Counted from the first letter of the stretch, positions 43,593-55,079 are shown. The stretch: 64,000 nucleotides of DNA from Micrococcales bacterium (GCA_017306245.1 JAFKIY010000001.1:434001-498000), one strand, 5' to 3'. Notes: generated from the letters alone by a model not told the origin. Numbers and translations are program-made.

Positions 43593-43615
43593 TGGTCAGG
43601 TAGGAGGTGGTCGGA

Positions 43616-43900
43616 ATGGCACACGGATACGTGGATGACAAGCAGGCGCTGCTGGCGCGGTTGCGTCGTGCGGAGGGTCAGGTGCGCGGGATCGCGCGGA
43701 TGGTCGATGAGGACGTGTACTGCATCGACATCCTCACCCAGGTCTCCGCGGTGACGAAGGCGCTGGAGTCGGTCGCGCTGACCCTGCTCGAGGATCACCT
43801 CGGGCACTGCGTCGCCCAGGCGACCGCCGAGGGTGGCCCCGTCGCGGAGGAGAAGCTGCGTGAGGCGAACGCCGCGATCGCGCGGCTGGTCCGCTCCTAA
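43616..43900 (+). CDS. csoR: CsoR copper-sensing repressor
   Basis: A 94-residue CsoR protein. With ATG 43616 as start (AGGAGG seven bases before), the Cu(I) ligands fall at Cys36, His61 and Cys65, the same numbers as in Mycobacterium tuberculosis CsoR. This sets it apart from the CstR-like paralogue at 22938, which lacks the histidine. Cu(I) binding releases the repressor from the ATACCCC-type operator upstream. It heads the copper export operon. Confidence 0.95.
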   Translation: MAHGYVDDKQALLARLRRAEGQVRGIARMVDEDVYCIDILTQVSAVTKALESVALTLLEDHLGHCVAQATAEGGPVAEEKLREANAAIARLVRS

Positions 43901-43949
43901 ACATTCGTCCCCACAAACATTCATTCAATGCTCGCGAAGGGAGCACATC

Positions 43950-44303
43950 ATGACCGGACAGGGATTCCAGGACCTCGGACTGCAGGCGACTAGCGGCGGC
44001 GGTTGCGCGTGTTGCAGCCCGACCACGCACGGCACCGCGGCGAAGGCCGAGGCTGCACCGCCGGCTCAGCCTGGGGTGGGTGGCGTGTCGGCGCAGTTCC
44101 TGGTGGAAGGGATGACCTGCTCGCATTGCGTGCGCAGTGTGACCGAGGAGGTCTCCGCCATCGACGGCGTCTCCGGCGTCGAGGTCGATCTGCACGCGGG
44201 CGGCGTCTCGACGGTGACCGTGTCCAGCACCGCCCCGGTGGACGCTGCCCGCGTGAGGGAGGCGGTCGAGGAGGCCGGATACAGCCTCGCCAGCGCGTCA
44301 TGA
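43950..44303 (+). CDS. HMA-domain copper chaperone with Cys-rich N-terminus
   Basis: A 117-residue protein: an N-terminal GGGCACCSP cysteine cluster (about residues 17-25), a flexible Ala/Pro linker, then an HMA domain with GMTCSHC near 53. It should carry Cu(I) to CopA, whose gene starts inside this stop codon (ATGA overlap). The extra CxCC cluster is less usual for such chaperones and resembles metal-transfer tails. Confidence 0.88.
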   Translation: MTGQGFQDLGLQATSGGGCACCSPTTHGTAAKAEAAPPAQPGVGGVSAQFLVEGMTCSHCVRSVTEEVSAIDGVSGVEVDLHAGGVSTVTVSSTAPVDAARVREAVEEAGYSLASAS

Positions 44304-46588
44304 GTACGGCTACGGATGTCGATCTCGACATCACCGGGATGACGTGCGCGTCGTGCGCGACGCGGGTCGAGCGGAAGCTGAACAAGCTGCCCGGGGTGGA
44401 GGCGACCGTCAACTTCGCCACCGAGAAGGCCCGTGTCCACGCCGAGTCCCCGGTGGCGGTGGAGGAGCTGATCGCGGCCATCGAGCAGGCGGGGTACGGG
44501 GCGACCGTTCCTGCCCCACCCGCCACCGACCCCGTCGAGGGGCAAGCTGGTGCGCCTCGCGATGAGGAGCTGCTGTCGTTGCGGCAGCGGCTAATCATCT
44601 CGACGCTTCTGGCGGTGCCCGTCGGGGTGCTGTCGATGATCCCTGCGCTGCAGTTCACCTCCTGGCAGTGGCTCGCCCTGACCCTCGCCGCCCCCGTGGT
44701 GGTGTGGGGGGCATGGCCGTTCCACCGGGCCGCGGCGATCAACGCCCGCCACGGCGCGGCCACGATGGACACCCTGATCAGCGTCGGCGTGCTGGCCGCG
44801 TTCGGCTGGTCGCTGTATGCGCTGTTCTTCGGCGGCGCCGGGATGCCAGGGATGCGGATGAGCGTCACCTTCGTCGGCACCCCGCAGTCCGGCGGTCACG
44901 AGGTATACCTGGAGGTCGCCGCGCTGGTGACCGTGTTCATCCTGCTCGGCCGCTACCTCGAGGTCCGCGCCAAGCGGCAGTCCGGGGAAGCGCTTCGAGC
45001 CCTGCTCGAGCTCGGCGCGAAGGACGCGGTGGTCCTCCGGACAGGCGTCGAGCAGCGCATCCCCGTCGGCCAGCTCGTCCCCGGCGACCGCGTCGTGGTG
45101 CGGCCGGGCGAGAAGATCCCCGCCGACGGCCTGGTCGCCGAGGGCGTCTCGGCGGTGGACGAGTCGATGCTCACCGGCGAGTCCGTGCCGGTGGAAGTCG
45201 GCCCCGGCTCCCGCGTCGTCGGCGCGACCGTGAACACCGGCGGTCGCCTGCTGGTGGAGATCACCCGCGTCGGAGCGGACACCGAGCTGGCCCGGATGGC
45301 CCGGCTGGTCGAGGAGGCGCAGACCGGCAAGGCGCAGGTGCAGCGCCTCGCCGATCGGGTCTCGGCGATCTTCGTGCCCGTCGTCATCGTCCTCTCGTTG
45401 GCCGCGTTCGCCGGCTGGCTGATCGCCGGAGCCGGGCTGGAGGTCGCCTTCACCGCCGCGGTGACGACCCTGATCATCGCGTGCCCGTGCGCGCTCGGGC
45501 TGGCGACGCCGACCGCGTTGCTGGTGGGAACCGGCCGCGGCGCGCAGCTGGGCATCCTGATCCGCGGACCGCAGGTGCTGGAGCAGACCCGCCGCATCGA
45601 CACCGTCGTGCTGGACAAGACCGGCACGGTCACCGCCGGCACCATGACCGTCACCGGCATCCACCCCGCCGAAGGCACCGACCCGGCGGAACTGCTCCGA
45701 GTCGCCGCCGCGCTGGAGCACGGCTCAGAGCACCCCATCGGCCGCGCCATCACCGCCGCCGCGACCGTTGCGGCAGGCGCGGTGGAGTCCTTCTCCGCCG
45801 AAGCCGGTCAGGGCGTGCACGGCATCGTCGAGGGCCGGATGGTCGCTGCCGGCCGCGCCTCGTGGATCACGACGCGATGGGCCATCCCGGTCCCCGAGGA
45901 GCTCGCCGCGACGATCGCGGCGGACGAATCGGCGGGAGCGACCGTGACGGTGGTGGCGTGGGACGGGCAGATGCGCGGCACGATCAGCGTCGCCGACACC
46001 GTCAAGCCCACCAGCCCCGAGGCGATCGCCCGACTCCGAGCGCTCGGGCTGACCCCGATCCTGCTCACCGGCGACAACCCGGGCGCCGCCCGCGCGATCG
46101 CCGACCAGGTCGGCATCGAGGACGTCCGTGCCGGGGTCACCCCGCAGGGCAAGCTCGACACCATCCGAGAGCTCCAGGCCGCGGGACGCGTGGTCGCGAT
46201 GGTCGGCGACGGCGTGAACGACGCCGCCGCCCTGGCCGCCGCGGACCTCGGCATCGCGATGGGCACCGGCACCGATGCGGCCATCACCGCCGCCGACCTG
46301 ACCATCGTCTCCGGAGACCTGGTGCTGGTCCCGGATGCGATCCGGCTGGCCCGCCGCACCCTGGGCACGATCAAGGGGAACCTGTTCTGGGCGTTCGCGT
46401 ACAACGTCGCCGCGATCCCGGTCGCGATGCTCGCCCTGCTCAACCCCATCCTCGCCGGCGCCGCTATGGCGTTCAGCAGCGTGTTCGTGGTCACCAACAG
46501 CCTCCGGCTGCGCCGCTTCCGCCCCCTGTCCGTCCCGACCCCCAGCGCAGCCCCGGTCTCGCGGGAGCCCGCCCCGATCCGGGCCTGA
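44300..46588 (+). CDS. copA: Cu(I)-exporting P-type ATPase CopA
   Basis: A 762-residue P1B-1 ATPase. One N-terminal HMA domain with GMTCASC (Cys16, Cys19), eight transmembrane helices, the channel motif CPC at 395-397 ([12 protein letters not shown]), phosphorylation motif DKTGT near 438, and [16 protein letters not shown] with the TM8 ligands near [15 protein letters not shown]. It pumps Cu(I) out of the cytosol. Coupled to the chaperone gene upstream. Confidence 0.96.
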   Translation: MSTATDVDLDITGMTCASCATRVERKLNKLPGVEATVNFATEKARVHAESPVAVEELIAAIEQAGYGATVPAPPATDPVEGQAGAPRDEELLSLRQRLIISTLLAVPVGVLSMIPALQFTSWQWLALTLAAPVVVWGAWPFHRAAAINARHGAATMDTLISVGVLAAFGWSLYALFFGGAGMPGMRMSVTFVGTPQSGGHEVYLEVAALVTVFILLGRYLEVRAKRQSGEALRALLELGAKDAVVLRTGVEQRIPVGQLVPGDRVVVRPGEKIPADGLVAEGVSAVDESMLTGESVPVEVGPGSRVVGATVNTGGRLLVEITRVGADTELARMARLVEEAQTGKAQVQRLADRVSAIFVPVVIVLSLAAFAGWLIAGAGLEVAFTAAVTTLIIACPCALGLATPTALLVGTGRGAQLGILIRGPQVLEQTRRIDTVVLDKTGTVTAGTMTVTGIHPAEGTDPAELLRVAAALEHGSEHPIGRAITAAATVAAGAVESFSAEAGQGVHGIVEGRMVAAGRASWITTRWAIPVPEELAATIAADESAGATVTVVAWDGQMRGTISVADTVKPTSPEAIARLRALGLTPILLTGDNPGAARAIADQVGIEDVRAGVTPQGKLDTIRELQAAGRVVAMVGDGVNDAAALAAADLGIAMGTGTDAAITAADLTIVSGDLVLVPDAIRLARRTLGTIKGNLFWAFAYNVAAIPVAMLALLNPILAGAAMAFSSVFVVTNSLRLRRFRPLSVPTPSAAPVSREPAPIRA

Positions 46589-46615
46589 CCCATCGCTCAA
46601 GAAGGAAAAGACATC

Positions 46616-46906
46616 ATGTCCCACGACCACGATCACTCGGGGCGCGACCACACGGATGACCACGCTCACGAGCATGCTCACGGAGCGCAGAATCACAGCG
46701 CGCACGAGCATCACCATCACGAGCCTCCGGCGGGGGCAACGAACCTGGTGACCTGTCCGGTGATGCCCGGCAACCGGGTCGATCCGGCGTGGGCCGAGCA
46801 ACGCGGCCTGTTCCGGGACTACGAGGGCGCCCGCTACTGGTTCTGCTGCCCCGAGTGCGGTCCGCTGTTCGACGCCGACCCGGCCCGCTACGCCCACGCC
46901 GCCTGA
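46616..46906 (+). CDS. His-rich YHS-domain protein
   Basis: A 96-residue protein: a histidine and aspartate rich first third (HDHDHSGRDHTDDHAHEHAH and more) and a YHS domain (TCPVMPGNRVDP, then YWFCCPECGPLFDADPARYA). YHS proteins bind metals via the cysteines and accompany copper ATPases. The ATG follows AAGAAGGAAAAGACATC. Probably a cytosolic copper buffer. Confidence 0.88.
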   Translation: MSHDHDHSGRDHTDDHAHEHAHGAQNHSAHEHHHHEPPAGATNLVTCPVMPGNRVDPAWAEQRGLFRDYEGARYWFCCPECGPLFDADPARYAHAA

Positions 46907-46935
46907 CTGACGACGGCGACAGAACGGAGCGCACG

Positions 46936-47517
46936 GTGGACACCGCGGTTGGATTGGTGCAAGCGTACTTGCGGGTAAACGGATACTTCACCGTCGCCGA
47001 GTACCCGGTGCTGGACGCGGCCGGTGCCGACAGGCCCCGCACCGTCACCGACCTGGACATCCTCGCGATCCGGCTCAACCGCGCACCCGGCGACGATCCG
47101 GACCCTGCGCTCGGCGCCCGGCCGGGCATGCCGGACATGATCGTGGGCGAGGTCAAGGAAGGCGCCCCTAAACTCAACCCGGCTATGCGCGACCCCGCTG
47201 TGCTGGAAGCCGCCTTCGCGCGGTTCGGCTGCTGCTCACCCGCCGACGCGCCCGCCCTCGTGCAAGAGCTGCTCACGGTCGGGCAGGTCACCGCCCCGGA
47301 AGGTCACCTGATTCGCGCCGTCGCGTTCGGCAATACCGCGAATCCAGCCCAATCGGCCTCGTGGCACACCGTCGCCCTCGCGCACGTCCTCGACTACCTC
47401 CGTCGCCACCTGGACCGCAACTGGGCGGCCGTCGGACGCACCCAGATCAAAGACGACACCCTCGGGCTGCTCGCACTGATCGAGAAGTCCCATCGCAGCG
47501 GGGCCGGCCTACGATGA
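46936..47517 (+). CDS. Unknown protein with PD-(D/E)XK-like core
   Basis: A 193-residue protein that I do not recognise by name. Residues about 35-75 read TVTDLDILAIRLNR, then MPDMIVGEVKEG. An Asp in a beta strand followed by Glu-x-Lys is the hallmark of nuclease-like (Mrr/VRR) folds. A helical C-terminus follows (HTVALAHVLDYLRRHLDRNW). GTG at 46936 is preceded by GGAGCGC. Why a nuclease-like protein sits in a copper operon is unclear; DNA damage under copper stress is one idea. Confidence 0.65.
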   Translation: MDTAVGLVQAYLRVNGYFTVAEYPVLDAAGADRPRTVTDLDILAIRLNRAPGDDPDPALGARPGMPDMIVGEVKEGAPKLNPAMRDPAVLEAAFARFGCCSPADAPALVQELLTVGQVTAPEGHLIRAVAFGNTANPAQSASWHTVALAHVLDYLRRHLDRNWAAVGRTQIKDDTLGLLALIEKSHRSGAGLR

Positions 47518-47672
47518 CCGAGCGCCCGACACGTGCCATCCAGGATCTTCGCCCGCACCGCGGCCCGGTTCAGTCGACTCGGCTGGTCACGACGCTCGCG
47601 CGTCGCCTCAGGTGCGCGCCGATCAGAATCCGGCGCGCCCGGAGTAACCTGGATGCGGGAAGGAGGTCGGCG

Positions 47673-48152
47673 GTGAACCACATCCGAGCTCTCGTGCACG
47701 CCCGGTCCGGGCTGCACCGGCTCCTGCTGACCTTCACCACCGCCCTTCTGCTGATCGCCGGCCTGCTGGCCATGCATACACTCACCGGCACCCTCTTGGG
47801 CGGGCATTCCGACACGACGGCGACCGCGTTCGAATCCGCCCATGTGGACGCCGGCACCGACATGAGCGCCGTCACCGCGACCGAGACCACGCCCGGCATG
47901 AACTCCGAAGCTGCTGCCGGTCATTGCGCAGGCGACTGTGGCGGCTCGGGCGGAGTGCCGGATCACTCGATGCTGACGATGGTGTGCGCGCTAGCACTGC
48001 TAGCCGCCGCCATCGTGCTGCTGGCGCCGGTCCTGCTGGCTCGCCTCGGCGTCGCCCTCGCCCTGCTGCGACTCCACGGACGCATTGTCCTGGCCGCGCT
48101 GCCGCACCCGCGACCACCCTCTCTCCTCGTCCTGTCCATCAGTCGAACCTGA
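47673..48152 (+). CDS. DUF6153-like membrane protein
   Basis: A 159-residue protein with a transmembrane helix near residues 17-38, an external Thr/Ala-rich stretch with GHCAGDCGG (cysteine and histidine, possible metal site), and a second helix (MVCALALLAAAIVLLAPVLL). The pattern matches the DUF6153 type seen in actinobacterial copper clusters. GTG at 47673 with a perfect AGGAGG at 47661 is favoured; the frame is open back to an ATG at 47514. After the stop, a long imperfect hairpin (about 48150-48225) may attenuate or terminate. Confidence 0.72.
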   Translation: MNHIRALVHARSGLHRLLLTFTTALLLIAGLLAMHTLTGTLLGGHSDTTATAFESAHVDAGTDMSAVTATETTPGMNSEAAAGHCAGDCGGSGGVPDHSMLTMVCALALLAAAIVLLAPVLLARLGVALALLRLHGRIVLAALPHPRPPSLLVLSISRT

Positions 48153-48262
48153 TTCCCCGCCCGTGCCGGCGCGACCGCGTGCCGGACGGTTCTCTCGCCG
48201 TGCCCACCCCGGGCGGGCGGAATCAGCTCACCCGTTTCGACTGACAGATAAGGACCCCTCTC

Positions 48263-48889
48263 ATGCGTTTCCGTACCCTCGCGCTGACCACCGGCGCTCT
48301 CGCCATCGCGCTCGTGCTCGCCGGCTGCGCCCCCACGGGCAGCTCTATGCCCGGCATGGATCACGGCCCCGGCGGCATGACCAGCACGACACCCGACACC
48401 ACCGAGGAAGCGTCGTTCAACTCGGCGGACGAGATGTTCGTGACGATGATGATCCCCCACCACGAGCAGGCCATCCAGATGGCCGATCAGATCCTGGCCA
48501 AGGACGGCATCGACGAGCGGGTCGTGGCCCTCGCCGAGCAGATCAAGGCCGCTCAGGATCCCGAGATCCAGACCATGAAGGGCTGGCTCGAGGACTGGGG
48601 CATCCCCTACGACGACTCCATGTCCGGCATCGGCGGCATGGAGGGCATGGACCACGGCGACGGGATGATGTCCGAGGAGGACATGGCGGCCCTCGATGCC
48701 GCTACCGGTGTCGAGGCGACCCGCCTGTTTCTGGAGGGCATGATCACCCACCACCAGGGCGCGGTCATGATGGCCGAGATGGTGCTCGACAACGGGCAGA
48801 ACCCGGATGTCGCCGCGCTGGCGCAGCAGATCATCGACGGGCAGACCGACGAGATCACCACGATGCAGGACATCCTCGCCACCCTCTGA
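48263..48889 (+). CDS. DUF305 lipoprotein
   Basis: A 208-residue lipoprotein: signal LALTTGALAIALVLAGC with the lipobox Cys near residue 22, a Met/His-rich stretch (MPGMDHGPGGM), then two DUF305 halves marked by MMIPHHEQAIQMADQIL and MITHHQGAVMMAEMVL. Methionine, histidine and aspartate suit copper binding outside the cell. The ATG follows AAGGACCCCTCTC. A strong hairpin follows the gene. Confidence 0.92.
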   Translation: MRFRTLALTTGALAIALVLAGCAPTGSSMPGMDHGPGGMTSTTPDTTEEASFNSADEMFVTMMIPHHEQAIQMADQILAKDGIDERVVALAEQIKAAQDPEIQTMKGWLEDWGIPYDDSMSGIGGMEGMDHGDGMMSEEDMAALDAATGVEATRLFLEGMITHHQGAVMMAEMVLDNGQNPDVAALAQQIIDGQTDEITTMQDILATL

Positions 48890-48901
48890 CCCCCCCGGCC
48901 C

Positions 48902-48938
48902 CTCGGGCGGAGCCGATACCAAGCCGGCTCCGCCCGAG
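48902..48938 (+). terminator. Hairpin after the DUF305 lipoprotein gene
   Basis: Perfect 14-base arms at 48902-48915 (CTCGGGCGGAGCCG) and 48925-48938 with a nine-base loop, starting 13 bases after the stop codon. No T tract, but the strength makes it a likely terminator or processing site inside the copper island. Confidence 0.6.
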
Positions 48939-49004
48939 CCCCGGCGACCCGCCAGGCCATCGCTTCCAGGAACCGGCAGCGTGACCCGTCGAAAGGCCCC
49001 CGTC

Positions 49005-49103
49005 ATGACGTCCCGCACCCTGGCCGCCTCCCTGGTGGCCATCCTCCTCGCCCTGATCATCCTGTCCGTGGCGACTGTTCTCTTCATCGGAGCCATCGCA
49101 TGA
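49005..49103 (+). CDS. 32-residue membrane peptide
   Basis: MTSRTLAASLVAILLALIIL then [12 protein letters not shown]: a single hydrophobic helix with almost nothing else. GAAAGG lies ten bases before the ATG, and the stop overlaps the next ATG (ATGA), so translation coupling supports it as a real small gene. It might be a partner subunit for a membrane protein of the cluster. Function unknown. Confidence 0.6.
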   Translation: MTSRTLAASLVAILLALIILSVATVLFIGAIA

Positions 49104-49951
49104 GAAGCCAAACCATCACCGTCGCCGCGGCGGCAATCGTCGCCGTCGGGCTCCTCCTGGCCGGCTGCGCGGGCTCTACCGCCCCGGCGCCCGCACCGAC
49201 CGAGCCTGCGTTCGGGCATGTGCACGGCATCATCGACCTCGGTGAGGGCACCGTGCTGCTCGGCGCGCACACGGGCCTGTACACGCTCACTGCCGCCGGC
49301 GTGCTCGCAGGCCCGGTGGGAGGCAACGACTTCGACGCGATGGGCCTCACCGCCCACGGCGACACGCTCTACGCATCCGGGCACCCGGGACCGGCCACGC
49401 CGACCGAGCTCGGTGAACACAACCTCGGCATCGTCCGCAGCATCGACGCCGGCGCCACCTGGGAGCCGGTCGCCTTCACCGGGCAGGAAGACTTCCACGT
49501 CCTCACCGCCACCGCCGAGGCGATCTACGGGATCGGGTCCAGCTCGATCACCGTGCGCACCAGCCCCGACGGCGGAACCACCTGGGTCGACGGCGCCAAT
49601 CTGCCTGCCGTCGACCTTGCCGCCACACTCGACGGCGCCCTCTACGCGGCGACGCAGGATGGGGTCCAGGAGAGCCGCGATGCCGGAGCCACCTTCGCCC
49701 CTGTCCCCGACGCGCCGCTGCTGTACCTGCTGGAGTCTGATCCGGCGGGCGGGCTGGTCGGCGTCGACACTGACGGCGCCCTCTGGCGCCTCAACGGCGC
49801 CGGCTGGGAGAGGTCCGGAACGGCCAGCGGCACCGTCCAGGCGCTCGGCACCACCGCCGACGGCGCGATCGTGCTCGTCGACGACCGCGGCGTCGTGTGG
49901 ATGCGCGGCACCGAAGCCACCGTGGTCCTCCCGTCAGGAGCACGATCATGA
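49100..49951 (+). CDS. BNR/sialidase-fold lipoprotein (F510_1955 type)
   Basis: A 283-residue lipoprotein: signal peptide with lipobox LAGC (Cys near 24), then beta-propeller-like repeats with BNR Asp boxes ([33 protein letters not shown]). The start FGHVHGII has two histidines after the linker. This family is common beside copper and DUF305 genes in Gram-positives and is labelled glycosyl hydrolase only from fold. A metal-related surface role is as likely as sugar hydrolysis. Confidence 0.82.
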   Translation: MRSQTITVAAAAIVAVGLLLAGCAGSTAPAPAPTEPAFGHVHGIIDLGEGTVLLGAHTGLYTLTAAGVLAGPVGGNDFDAMGLTAHGDTLYASGHPGPATPTELGEHNLGIVRSIDAGATWEPVAFTGQEDFHVLTATAEAIYGIGSSSITVRTSPDGGTTWVDGANLPAVDLAATLDGALYAATQDGVQESRDAGATFAPVPDAPLLYLLESDPAGGLVGVDTDGALWRLNGAGWERSGTASGTVQALGTTADGAIVLVDDRGVVWMRGTEATVVLPSGARS

Positions 49952-50003
49952 ACACCATCACACCCGGCGGCCGCTGCAGCCGCGGATCCGGAGGACACCG
50001 ACC

Positions 50004-52451
50004 ATGAGCACGACATCGACCCGCTGGGTCCGCCACACCACCCCGCTCACCGCGGAAACCCTGTCCGGGGTGGACGCGTGGTGGCGCGCGGCGAACTATC
50101 TGAGCATCGGGCAGATCTACCTGCAGGGCAACCCGCTGCTGCGCACGCCCCTCACCCGTGACGACATCAAGCCGCGGCTGCTGGGGCACTGGGGCACGAC
50201 CCCGGGGCTGAACTTCCTCTACGCGCACCTGAACCGGGCGATCATCGACCGCGACCTGGACACCCTGTACGTCACGGGGCCAGGGCACGGCGGGCCGGGG
50301 ATGGTTGCCAACGCCTATCTCGACGGCACTTACACGGAGCTGTTCCCCCAGATCGCTCAGAACGAGGACGGGCTGCGGGCGCTGTTCCGGCAGTTCTCCT
50401 TCCCCGGTGGCATCCCCTCGCACGCGTCCCCGGAGACGCCCGGGTCGATCAACGAGGGCGGGGAGCTCGGGTACTCCCTCGTGCACGCCTACGGCGCCGC
50501 GTTCGACAACCCGGGCCTGCTGGTCGCGTGCGTGATCGGCGATGGGGAGGCTGAGACCGGGCCGCTGGCCACGGCCTGGCACGGCAACAAGTTCCTCAAC
50601 CCCGCCCACGACGGCGTCGTCCTGCCGATCCTGCACCTGAACGGTTACAAGATCGCCAACCCGACCGTGCTGTCCCGCATCCCCGAGGAGGAGCTGGTCG
50701 CGTTGCTGCGCGGCTACGGTCACGAGCCGTTCGTCGTCACCGTCGGCTTCGACGACGAGGACCCGCGGGAGTCTCACGCGCGGTTCGCGGGAGTGCTGGA
50801 CACGGTGCTGGACCGCATCGCCGACATCAAGGGCCGCGCCGCGAACGGAACTTTGGAGGGGCGGCCAGTGTGGCCGGCGATCGTGTTGCGCAGCCCGAAA
50901 GGCTGGACCTGCCCGCCGGTCATCGACGGGCTCCCCGTGGAGGGCACCTGGCGCGCCCACCAGGTCCCGCTCGCCGAGGTCCGCGACAACCCGGAGCATC
51001 TGCGGATCCTCGAGGACTGGCTTCGCTCCTACCGTCCCGACGAACTCTTCGACGCCGCCGGCGCCCCGCTCCCGGCGACGGTCGCGGTCGCGCCAGACGG
51101 CGCGCGGCGGATGAGCGCGAACCCCGTCGGCAATGGCGGGCAGCTGAGCGTCCCGCTGCGCCTCGGTGACTTCCGCGCGTACGCCCACCTGGTTCACCCG
51201 GATAGGCGGGGCGCCACATCGGCGGAGGCGACTCGGGTGCTCGGAGAATGGCTTGCCGATGTGATCCGGGACAACCCGGACAACTTCCGCATCTTCGGAC
51301 CCGACGAGACCGCCTCCAACCGGATCGCACCCGCCGTCTACGAAGCCACCGGCAAACAGTGGAACGCGGCCGTGCTCCCGGTAGACGAGCACCTCGCCCC
51401 GACCGGCCGCGTGATCGAGGTGCTCAGCGAGCATCAGTGCCAGGGCTGGCTCGAAGGCTACGTGCTGACCGGGCGACACGGGCTGTTCAACTGCTACGAG
51501 GCATTCACCCACATCGTCGACTCGATGTTCAACCAGCACGCCAAGTGGCTCGAAGCCGCCCGGCATGTGCCGTGGCGGGAGCCCATCCCGAGCTTCAACT
51601 ACCTGCTGTCCAGTCACGTCTGGCGGCAGGACCACAACGGATTCAGCCACCAAGACCCCGGCTTCATCGACGTCGCGCTGAACAAGAGCCCCGACGTCGT
51701 GCGGGTCTACCTGCCGTTCGACGCGAACACCCTGCTGTCCACCTACGACCACTGCCTGCGTTCCACCGGGTACATCAACGTCGTCGTCGCCGGCAAGCAG
51801 CCCGCCCCGCAGTGGCTGACCATGGATGAGGCGATCGAGCACTGCACCCGCGGGCTCGGCATCCTGCCCTGGGCCGGCACCGAGACCGAAGGCACCGAGC
51901 CGGATGTCGTCCTCGCCGCTGCCGGAGACGTGCCCACCCTCGAGACCCTCGCCGCGGCCGCGCTGCTGCGCGAGCACATCCCGGAGCTGAGCGTGCGGGT
52001 CGTCAACGTCGTCGACCTGACCCGTCTGCAGTCCGAGGACCAGCACCCGCACGGACTGTCGGATAGGGAGTTCGACGCGATCTTCACTCCCGACAAGCCG
52101 GTGATCTTCGCCTACCACGGCTACCCGTGGCTGATCCACCGGCTCACGTACAAGCGCGCGGGGCACCAGAACCTGCACGTCCACGGCTTCGTGGAGAAGG
52201 GCACCACCACGACCCCGTTCGACATGGTCATGCTCAACGACCTGGACCGGTACCGGCTCGCGATCGACGTTCTGGACCACGTCCCAGGCCTGGCCGCACG
52301 TCGCGCCGAACTGCGTCAGGAGTTGCAGGACGCCCGGTTGCGCGCCCGCGCCCACACTCGCGAGCACGGCACCGACATCCCCGCCGTCGCCGACTGGCAA
52401 TGGCCCCATCCCGGCACCACCGACCTCGCCATCGGGAAGGAACCCCAATGA
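50004..52451 (+). CDS. xfp: Phosphoketolase
   Basis: An 815-residue thiamine-diphosphate enzyme of the Xfp family: [20 protein letters not shown] near 90, [20 protein letters not shown] near 135, the TPP motif [19 protein letters not shown] near 176, and the C-terminal part with HQDPGFID and [13 protein letters not shown]. It splits xylulose 5-phosphate or fructose 6-phosphate with phosphate into acetyl phosphate and a shorter sugar phosphate. With acetate kinase (40799) it makes ATP without GAPDH. The ATG follows GGAGGACACCGACC; the end overlaps the P-type ATPase gene. Confidence 0.96.
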   Translation: MSTTSTRWVRHTTPLTAETLSGVDAWWRAANYLSIGQIYLQGNPLLRTPLTRDDIKPRLLGHWGTTPGLNFLYAHLNRAIIDRDLDTLYVTGPGHGGPGMVANAYLDGTYTELFPQIAQNEDGLRALFRQFSFPGGIPSHASPETPGSINEGGELGYSLVHAYGAAFDNPGLLVACVIGDGEAETGPLATAWHGNKFLNPAHDGVVLPILHLNGYKIANPTVLSRIPEEELVALLRGYGHEPFVVTVGFDDEDPRESHARFAGVLDTVLDRIADIKGRAANGTLEGRPVWPAIVLRSPKGWTCPPVIDGLPVEGTWRAHQVPLAEVRDNPEHLRILEDWLRSYRPDELFDAAGAPLPATVAVAPDGARRMSANPVGNGGQLSVPLRLGDFRAYAHLVHPDRRGATSAEATRVLGEWLADVIRDNPDNFRIFGPDETASNRIAPAVYEATGKQWNAAVLPVDEHLAPTGRVIEVLSEHQCQGWLEGYVLTGRHGLFNCYEAFTHIVDSMFNQHAKWLEAARHVPWREPIPSFNYLLSSHVWRQDHNGFSHQDPGFIDVALNKSPDVVRVYLPFDANTLLSTYDHCLRSTGYINVVVAGKQPAPQWLTMDEAIEHCTRGLGILPWAGTETEGTEPDVVLAAAGDVPTLETLAAAALLREHIPELSVRVVNVVDLTRLQSEDQHPHGLSDREFDAIFTPDKPVIFAYHGYPWLIHRLTYKRAGHQNLHVHGFVEKGTTTTPFDMVMLNDLDRYRLAIDVLDHVPGLAARRAELRQELQDARLRARAHTREHGTDIPAVADWQWPHPGTTDLAIGKEPQ

Positions 52452-55060
52452 ACGACACCAAGACCGTGACGTTGCAGGTCAGCGGCATGATCCGCGCGAC
52501 TTCGAAGAATGTCACCGAAGCCCACCTGGCCCGCCAGCCGGGTGTGATCAGCGTCGACGCGAACCCCGTCTCGCAGACCGCGACCGTCACCTACGATCCG
52601 CAGACCACCTCCGTCGCGTACCTGCAGCAGTGGGTCATCGAATGCGGGTACCACTGCGCCGGGCAGTCCGTGCCCGACCACATCTGCGACCCCACCCACG
52701 AGCCGCACGACCACGCGACCACGCAGGGGCACGACACGCATGTCGGCCACGGGGGCCACGAGGCGCGCACCGATCACGGCGGGCATCCCGAGCATGCTGG
52801 CCATGAACCGCACGACGGGCACGAGGGGCATGAAGGCCATCAGGCAATCGCAGCGGACGGACACGATCACGTTGGTACCGCGGTCGCTGGCGAGCACGCC
52901 CACCCGGCGGCGGGCGCGGGTGATGAGCATGCTGGCCATCCGGCAACCGCCGCGGACGGGCACGATCACGGGACGGAGGCGTCCGGGCACAGTGCGCAGG
53001 AGATGATGGGCCACGGCGGGCACGGCGGGATGTCGATGGACGCGATGATCCGCGACATGCGCAACCGGTTCCTGGTCGCGCTGATCCTGTCGATCCCGAT
53101 CACCCTGTGGTCGCCGATCGGCCGGGAGGTGATCGGGTTCGAGGTGCCGGCCCCGTTCGGGCTGCGCGATGACGTGTTCATGCTGATCCTGTCGCTGCCG
53201 GTGATCTTCTACTCGGCCTGGATCTTCTTCGACGGGGCCTACCGTGCCCTGCGCGCCCGCACACTGGACATGATGGTGCTGGTCGCGGTCGGCGTCGGCG
53301 CCGGTTGGATCTACAGCCTGATCATCACCCTCACCGGCGGCGGCGAGGTGTTCTACGAGGCCGCGACCGTGCTGGCCACCTTCGTGCTGCTCGGGCACTG
53401 GGTGGAGATGCGTGCCCGCGGTGGGGCGAACGACGCCATCCGCCGCCTACTGGAGCTCGCCCCGGCCCGCGCAGTCGTCATCCGCGGTGGCGAGGAGGTG
53501 GAGATCCCCACGTCCGAGGTGGTCCCTGGCGACCTGATGCTGATCCGCCCCGGGGCGAAGATCCCCACCGACGGCACGGTGGATGAAGGGGAGTCCGAGG
53601 TCGACGAGTCGATGGTCACTGGCGAGTCCATGCCGGTTGAGAAGGCGCCGGGCTCAGAGGTGATCGGCGCGACCGTGAACACCGTCGGCACGCTGCGAGT
53701 GCGGGCGACGAAGGTCGGCGCCGACACCGCGCTCGCGCAGATCGTCAAGCTCGTGCAGGAGGCGCAGAATTCCAAGGCACCCGGGCAGCGTCTTGCCGAC
53801 CGGGCGGCGTTCTGGCTCGTCCTGGTCGCCCTGATCGGCGGCACCCTCACCTTCCTGGTCTGGTTCCTCGCCGGGATGGACGTGCCGATGGCGATCCTGT
53901 TCGCCATCACCGTCGTGGTCATCACCTGCCCCGACGCTCTCGGACTCGCGACCCCGACCGCGATCATGGTCGGCACCGGCCTGGGCGCCAAGCGCGGCGT
54001 GCTGTTCAAGAACGCCTCCGGGATCGAGACCGCCGCCCGCATCGACACAGTCGTGTTGGACAAGACCGGCACCCTCACCAAGGGCGAACCGGAGGTCACC
54101 GACTACCTCCCGGTCGGCACGGACGACCTGGAGCTGCTGTCCCTCGCTGCGGCGCTCGAGCGAGAGTCCGAGCACCCGCTGGCGAAAGCGATCGTGACCT
54201 ATGCCGACGAGCGCGGCATCCCTCGGCGGACCGCGACGGCATTCCGCAACGTCACCGGGCAGGGGGCGATCGCGACCGTCAACGGGAAGCAGGTCGTCCT
54301 CGGCAACGCTCGGCTGATGGCGTCCGAGGGCATCGACACCAGCGCGGTCGCCGCGCAGCAGCAGGCCCTCGCCAACGGTGGTCGCACCGCGATCATGTTC
54401 GCTGTCGACGGGAAGATCGCCGGGGTCATCGCCCTTGCCGATGCCGCCCGTGACACCGCAAGAGCAGCGATCGACGCGCTGCATGAGCAGGGTATCGAGG
54501 TGGCGATGCTCACGGGCGACAACAAGCCCACCGCCGAACGGATCGCGTCGCTGCTGGGCATCGACACGGTCATCGCCGACGTGCTCCCCGAGGACAAGTC
54601 CGCGAAGATCGCCGAGCTGCAAAAGGCCGGCAAGAAGGTCGCGATGGTCGGCGACGGCGTCAACGACGCGCCCGCCCTCGCCCAGGCGGACCTCGGCATC
54701 GCGATCGGCGCTGGCACCGACGTCGCGATCGAGACCGCCGACGTCGTGCTGATGCGCTCCGACCCGCTGGACGTCGCAATCGCGCTGAAGATCGGCAAGG
54801 GAACGCTACGGAAGATGCGGCAGAACCTTGGCTGGGCCATCGGATACAACGCCATCGCGCTGCCCATCGCTGCCGGAGTGTTCTACCCGGCCTTCGGGAT
54901 CATGCTCACCCCAGAGATCGCCGCCATCAGCATGTCCGGCTCCAGCGTCATCGTCGCAGTCAACGCGCTCCTTCTGAAGCGGCTGCGCCTGCCCGCCCCG
55001 GCCGATCCGGCAACCGCGAGCACTTCCACCACGGCCTCGGCGTCCGGCGGTGCGTCATGA
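52448..55060 (+). CDS. CopB-like P-type ATPase with CPD motif and His-rich N-terminus
   Basis: An 870-residue heavy-metal P-type ATPase. The first 70 residues look like an HMA domain that has lost its CxxC ([11 protein letters not shown] instead of GMTCxxC). Residues about 82-197 are a His/Gly/Asp-rich metal-binding stretch. The core follows: TGES, CPD at 494-496 ([14 protein letters not shown]), DKTGT near 538, [14 protein letters not shown]. Known copper pumps have CPC or CPH here; CPD is unusual and leaves the ion specificity open. The His-rich domain and context suggest copper. Translationally coupled to phosphoketolase. Confidence 0.9.
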   Translation: MNDTKTVTLQVSGMIRATSKNVTEAHLARQPGVISVDANPVSQTATVTYDPQTTSVAYLQQWVIECGYHCAGQSVPDHICDPTHEPHDHATTQGHDTHVGHGGHEARTDHGGHPEHAGHEPHDGHEGHEGHQAIAADGHDHVGTAVAGEHAHPAAGAGDEHAGHPATAADGHDHGTEASGHSAQEMMGHGGHGGMSMDAMIRDMRNRFLVALILSIPITLWSPIGREVIGFEVPAPFGLRDDVFMLILSLPVIFYSAWIFFDGAYRALRARTLDMMVLVAVGVGAGWIYSLIITLTGGGEVFYEAATVLATFVLLGHWVEMRARGGANDAIRRLLELAPARAVVIRGGEEVEIPTSEVVPGDLMLIRPGAKIPTDGTVDEGESEVDESMVTGESMPVEKAPGSEVIGATVNTVGTLRVRATKVGADTALAQIVKLVQEAQNSKAPGQRLADRAAFWLVLVALIGGTLTFLVWFLAGMDVPMAILFAITVVVITCPDALGLATPTAIMVGTGLGAKRGVLFKNASGIETAARIDTVVLDKTGTLTKGEPEVTDYLPVGTDDLELLSLAAALERESEHPLAKAIVTYADERGIPRRTATAFRNVTGQGAIATVNGKQVVLGNARLMASEGIDTSAVAAQQQALANGGRTAIMFAVDGKIAGVIALADAARDTARAAIDALHEQGIEVAMLTGDNKPTAERIASLLGIDTVIADVLPEDKSAKIAELQKAGKKVAMVGDGVNDAPALAQADLGIAIGAGTDVAIETADVVLMRSDPLDVAIALKIGKGTLRKMRQNLGWAIGYNAIALPIAAGVFYPAFGIMLTPEIAAISMSGSSVIVAVNALLLKRLRLPAPADPATASTSTTASASGGAS

Positions 55061-55079
55061 ACCCTCACGGTGCGTCACG

